A program made the position numbers and the translations under genes. From a bacterium (GTDB taxonomy: Bacteria; Planctomycetota; Phycisphaerae; Phycisphaerales; UBA1924), in contig NVSM01000003.1 of NCBI GenBank assembly GCA_002401225.1, forward strand, positions 32,113-40,769: a DNA stretch of 8,657 nt, read 5' to 3'. The notes beneath the pieces are model-generated. The model had not been told where the DNA came from. It did not search any database and saw only the letters and a program-made list of their open reading frames with translations. Within the stretch, counting starts at the first letter, position 1; each line of letters opens with the position of its first letter. Positions 5,915 to 8,657 of the stretch are shown one piece after another.

Positions 5915-7440
5915 AGATCGACCTCCAATGCAAGATCGACAGCTACTCGCTCGATTTCGGTTTGTGTGGTGATCGATGCGTCAATGAGCCGCTGTCCATC
6001 TTCACGCAATGATCGCCAGCCATCAGCCATCGCTACTTGTCTGATCTGTGTCGCTGATGCCGACCCTGCTATCAACTCACGGATCGGTTCGGTCATCATC
6101 AAGAGTTCAAAGATGCCTGTTCTTCCCGAATATCCAGAATGCATACATCCATCGCAGCCCTTGCCGTCGCATTCTTTATGGAGCATCCGGACGAGTCGTT
6201 GGGCAAGCACTGCTGAAAGTGAAGCACTGATCAGATAGGACTCGATCCCTAGATCAATCAGCCGAGGCGGTGCACTCACTGAATCGTTGGTGTGTAATGT
6301 TGAAAACACCAGATGCCCCGTCAGGCTTGATTGAATCGCAATCTGTGCCGTCTCAGCATCACGAATCTCCCCCACCATCACCACATCGGGGTCTTGGCGA
6401 AGAATGTGCCTCAAGCCAGAAGAAAAGGTCATCCCCTTCTTGCTGTTGACTTGGCTCTGCGAGATCGAAAGCCCCGGAGTGGAGAGCTTGTACTCGATCG
6501 GGTCTTCAATCGTCATGATGTTGAGATCGCCGCCACCGGTCGCACCGCCATGAGTCGCGATGTATCGGAGCGTGGCGTAGAGCGTGGTCGTCTTGCCTGA
6601 TCCGGTCGGCCCGGTGAGTAAGATGATCCCATTAGGGCGTGCAGCAGCAGTGCTGTATCTAGAATGAATATCCTTGGGCATGCCAATGGCATCGAGCGTC
6701 GCCAATCGCTGGCCTTGGTTTGAGTCAAGAAACCGGATGACGACGCGTTCACCATCACTTGTAGGCAGCGTGCTGATCCGAAGATCCACCTCGTGTCGCC
6801 CCTCGCTCTCTTTCGCCTGGCCGATCGTCACACTCGCCCGCCCATCCTGAGGCGTGCGTGTCTCGGCGATATCCATATGGCCCATGACCTTGATTCGGCT
6901 CGTGATCGGAGCGGCAAATCGCATGGGTAATGTCCGAGCATCAATCAGTGCCCCATCAATCCGAAACCGCACCAACAAGCCATCCTGCATCGGCTGAAAA
7001 TGAATATCACTGGCACTTCGACGGATACCCTCAAAGAGTAAACTGTCGATCAATCGAACAACCGGCGACTTCCCAGAGGTTGAGAGCAGGTCTGCATCTT
7101 GGCCACCGATGAGCTTTTCGATTTCACCTTCAAGATCAGTTGAATCTTCGAGTTCAAGTGATGAGTGTTCACTCTTATGCTCCATCGCATCGGCGTATGC
7201 AGCGTCAATCCACTCCGCAAGCTTTGCGGACTCAACGGGCTCTCGCTCAGGCCATTGGTTAAGGAGCACTGATACATTATGGAGTGCCGCAGGATTCGTC
7301 TGCTCCCCATGAAGCACAACTGATTCACCATCACGATCAATCCACAAGATCAAATGCTCACGAGCGAAGTCATGAGGCACTTGATCCACAAAGGGCTTCT
7401 CCGCAATCATCGAGTTGGATACAGCCTGAGCAGCCATCAC
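5911..7440 (-). CDS. gspE: Type II secretion ATPase GspE
   Basis: Cytoplasmic hexameric ATPase that drives pseudopilus assembly (GspE/PilB family), 509 aa. A divergent N-terminal region (1-120) would contact GspL. The N2 domain follows with ASDIHFQP (143-150) and VRFRIDG (157-163). The nucleotide site shows Walker A GPTGSGKTT (277-285), Asp box TIEDPIEY (310-317), Walker B with DPDVVMVGEIRD (350-361) and His box TGHLVFSTLHTND (374-386). VLAQRLVR (411-418) leads into the metal-binding region, which here holds only C424, C429 and C432 before GYSGRTGIFEL (436-446). The usual two Cys pairs about 29 residues apart are absent. Two starts are possible: GTG at 7440 (GTGA overlap with gspD) or ATG at 7437 (TGATG overlap). 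They differ by one residue, and no strong Shine-Dalgarno sequence decides between them. All catalytic motifs are intact, so an active ATPase is expected. The GspE assignment over PilB or PilT follows from the operon. Confidence 0.97.
   Translation of the reverse strand: MMAAQAVSNSMIAEKPFVDQVPHDFAREHLILWIDRDGESVVLHGEQTNPAALHNVSVLLNQWPEREPVESAKLAEWIDAAYADAMEHKSEHSSLELEDSTDLEGEIEKLIGGQDADLLSTSGKSPVVRLIDSLLFEGIRRSASDIHFQPMQDGLLVRFRIDGALIDARTLPMRFAAPITSRIKVMGHMDIAETRTPQDGRASVTIGQAKESEGRHEVDLRISTLPTSDGERVVIRFLDSNQGQRLATLDAIGMPKDIHSRYSTAAARPNGIILLTGPTGSGKTTTLYATLRYIATHGGATGGGDLNIMTIEDPIEYKLSTPGLSISQSQVNSKKGMTFSSGLRHILRQDPDVVMVGEIRDAETAQIAIQSSLTGHLVFSTLHTNDSVSAPPRLIDLGIESYLISASLSAVLAQRLVRMLHKECDGKGCDGCMHSGYSGRTGIFELLMMTEPIRELIAGSASATQIRQVAMADGWRSLREDGQRLIDASITTQTEIERVAVDLALEVDL
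5922..5926 (-). promoter_or_regulatory. Ribosome binding site deciding the GTG start of gspF
   Basis: GGAGG on the minus strand lies 7 nt before GTG at 5914-5912, inside the end of gspE. It supports initiation at this GTG, which also gives the conserved GspF N-terminus SSWRYKARD. Confidence 0.75.
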
Positions 7441-8657
7441 CGAATAATCCGTGGCTCAACAACTGGCCAACCATCGTCGACATCCAGCTCACCGGCGAGT
7501 TCCTCGCTGATGTACTTGAGATGCTCAAAGCTTGTGCTCCGCATCACGGTCGCACGGATAAAAACATAAAACCGTGATCGACTCGCTGAGTTTGATTGCG
7601 ACTTAAACAACTCGCCCAAAATAGGGATATCCGCCAGCCACGGGGTCTTGGTGTCAGAATCACCTTCGGTTGTAATCTCGATCCCGCCCAAGGCGATGGT
7701 ATATCCATCAGGAATGGTGGCGATGCTGTTGAGCGAAGTCTGCTGGGTCGGAGGCTCCACACCATTACTTGCCGCTTCTCCAACAAACGAGCTCAGCGAT
7801 ATCGAGTAATCAAGCAAGATATCGTCGCCGGCTGCAATCTGCGGGCTCACCGTAATCGTTGTGCCCGCCGATGCTGATCCGCCCCGTGCAGTCGTCGTGG
7901 TGTTGTCCTGAATCGTTGTGGTTAAGAACGGCTGTGTTGTGGTGCTATTGAGCGTTGCTGTTTCATTGTTGTTCACAACAATCGAAGGCATACTTACTGA
8001 TCGGCCCTCATTGACGGTATCAATCGCACGGATCACCGCACTGAAATCTCCTGGACTTAAAATGACAGCGGATCCCCCGCTCCCGGAAGCTTGTGCCGAA
8101 GTGCTTGATGGCAGGAGATTGGAAAGCCCAAACAATGATCCAAGGCCGACGAGTGTTTTTCCAGTATCAATGTTGCCCGCGAGTTCCACACCGAAATCAT
8201 ACGATTCACTCTCAGACATACTCAGCATAATGATCTCAAGCTGCACTTGAGGCTGACGGACATCTAAATCCTTGATGAGTTTTTCAAGCTGCTCGATCCG
8301 TTTGGGTGTACCCGTCGCGATAATCATGTTGAGTTCACTATCAACCGCGAGCTCAAGGTCTCTTTGCCCTTCATCTTGTAAAACATTCCCAATACCCTGT
8401 GCAGAAATAGGTTCGACTTCACGATCACTGCCGTCATCTGCACCTGAATCACCTCCACTGCCAAGTATCGCAGCATTGAGTAACTGACCCGCAATCTCTC
8501 GAATCTTCATGGCTTCGCGGTTCTTGATTGGGATCATCTTGATCACACGCCGGCTATCCGCTGGCATCGTCGCGAGTTGTTCGATCGCAGCTTCAGCAGC
8601 TTCAATCTCAGTGAGAGTCCCAGAAAGAATCATTGTATTGGTCAGTTCATCTTGCAC
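7437..8657 (-). CDS. gspD: Type II secretion system secretin GspD, C-terminal part (5' end outside window)
   Basis: This is the outer-membrane channel of the T2SS, a multimeric beta-barrel through which folded proteins leave the periplasm. The window holds 406 codons and the stop. The first codon at 8657 reads GTG but is an internal Val, because the frame is open to the edge and the N0/N1 domains are missing. Visible residues 1-30 look like the end of a periplasmic N domain. Residues about 38-132 form another ring-building N domain, split by a Gly/Ser/Asp-rich loop at 64-80. The secretin core runs from about 135 to 372. It contains the motif SVSMPSIVVNNNETA (220-234), a Thr-rich gate segment (238-258), IPDGYTIALGGI (315-326) and the family signature TPWLADIPILGELF (338-351), followed by FYVFIRATVMR. 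A 33-residue tail ends in EPRIIR. The stop TGA overlaps the start of gspE. Identification as a secretin is secure. The choice of GspD over PilQ rests on the neighbouring gsp genes. Confidence 0.96.
   Translation of the reverse strand: MQDELTNTMILSGTLTEIEAAEAAIEQLATMPADSRRVIKMIPIKNREAMKIREIAGQLLNAAILGSGGDSGADDGSDREVEPISAQGIGNVLQDEGQRDLELAVDSELNMIIATGTPKRIEQLEKLIKDLDVRQPQVQLEIIMLSMSESESYDFGVELAGNIDTGKTLVGLGSLFGLSNLLPSSTSAQASGSGGSAVILSPGDFSAVIRAIDTVNEGRSVSMPSIVVNNNETATLNSTTTQPFLTTTIQDNTTTTARGGSASAGTTITVSPQIAAGDDILLDYSISLSSFVGEAASNGVEPPTQQTSLNSIATIPDGYTIALGGIEITTEGDSDTKTPWLADIPILGELFKSQSNSASRSRFYVFIRATVMRSTSFEHLKYISEELAGELDVDDGWPVVEPRIIR

Noticed and set aside
7918..8250. 110-aa open frame on the plus strand opposite gspD
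   Set aside because: Antisense to the secretin core. Its hydrophobic start is the complement of the Thr-rich gate segment, and no independent start signals are seen.
8655..8657. GTG at the window edge as the start of gspD
   Set aside because: The visible 406 residues begin in the middle of an N domain. A full GspD needs N0/N1/N2 upstream, so this is an internal valine codon.
168..8657. Type IV pilus (pil) locus instead of a T2SS
   Set aside because: Presence of a GspG with the GADGxPGG Ca loop, a GspK with NINTAP and no Glu5, and the D-E-F-G-H-I-J-K order all indicate T2SS. No PilT, PilM or type IV major pilin is present.
1..8657. Promoters, terminators, tRNAs, CRISPR repeats, insertion sequences or attachment sites
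   Set aside because: There is no intergenic space longer than 4 nt. I saw no hairpin followed by a T run, no tandem repeats with spacers, and no terminal inverted repeats.

Overview
The window is one continuous stretch of a type II secretion system (T2SS, general secretion pathway) operon. All genes lie on the minus strand and are read from position 8657 down to 1. No gap between genes exceeds 4 nt, and nine of the eleven junctions overlap. In transcription order the genes are gspD (secretin, 5' end cut by the window), gspE (ATPase), gspF (inner-membrane platform), gspG (major pseudopilin), gspH, gspI, gspJ and gspK (minor pseudopilins), a small gspC-like gene, gspL, gspM, and the 5' end of a putative lipoprotein gene cut by position 1. 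I see no mobile element, CRISPR, tRNA, rRNA, promoter or terminator. The promoter must lie upstream of 8657 and the terminator beyond position 1.

How the genes work together (family knowledge): GspD forms the outer-membrane channel. GspC, GspL and GspM with GspF form the inner-membrane platform, and GspE powers it from the cytoplasm. GspG polymerises into the pseudopilus, capped by H, I, J and K, which pushes folded periplasmic proteins out through GspD. The prepilin peptidase GspO, which must process the pseudopilins, is not in this window. The same applies to any GspN, pilotin or secreted substrate.

Organism (inference): the window does not look like the classical proteobacterial T2SS. The gspC-like gene lies between gspK and gspL instead of before gspD and lacks a PDZ domain. 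GspL is short, the zinc region of GspE is collapsed, and GspG and GspI carry Ala instead of Gly at the prepilin cleavage site. Near-balanced base composition and Ala(-1) pilin leaders of the 'A|FTLxE' type are compatible with Planctomycetota (perhaps Phycisphaerae) or a relative in the PVC group. This placement is tentative and rests on style, not on a marker gene.

Nothing here is a wholly unknown system. The interest lies in how this T2SS departs from the textbook layout, in the unidentified lipoprotein at its 3' end, and in a marked over-representation of GATC.
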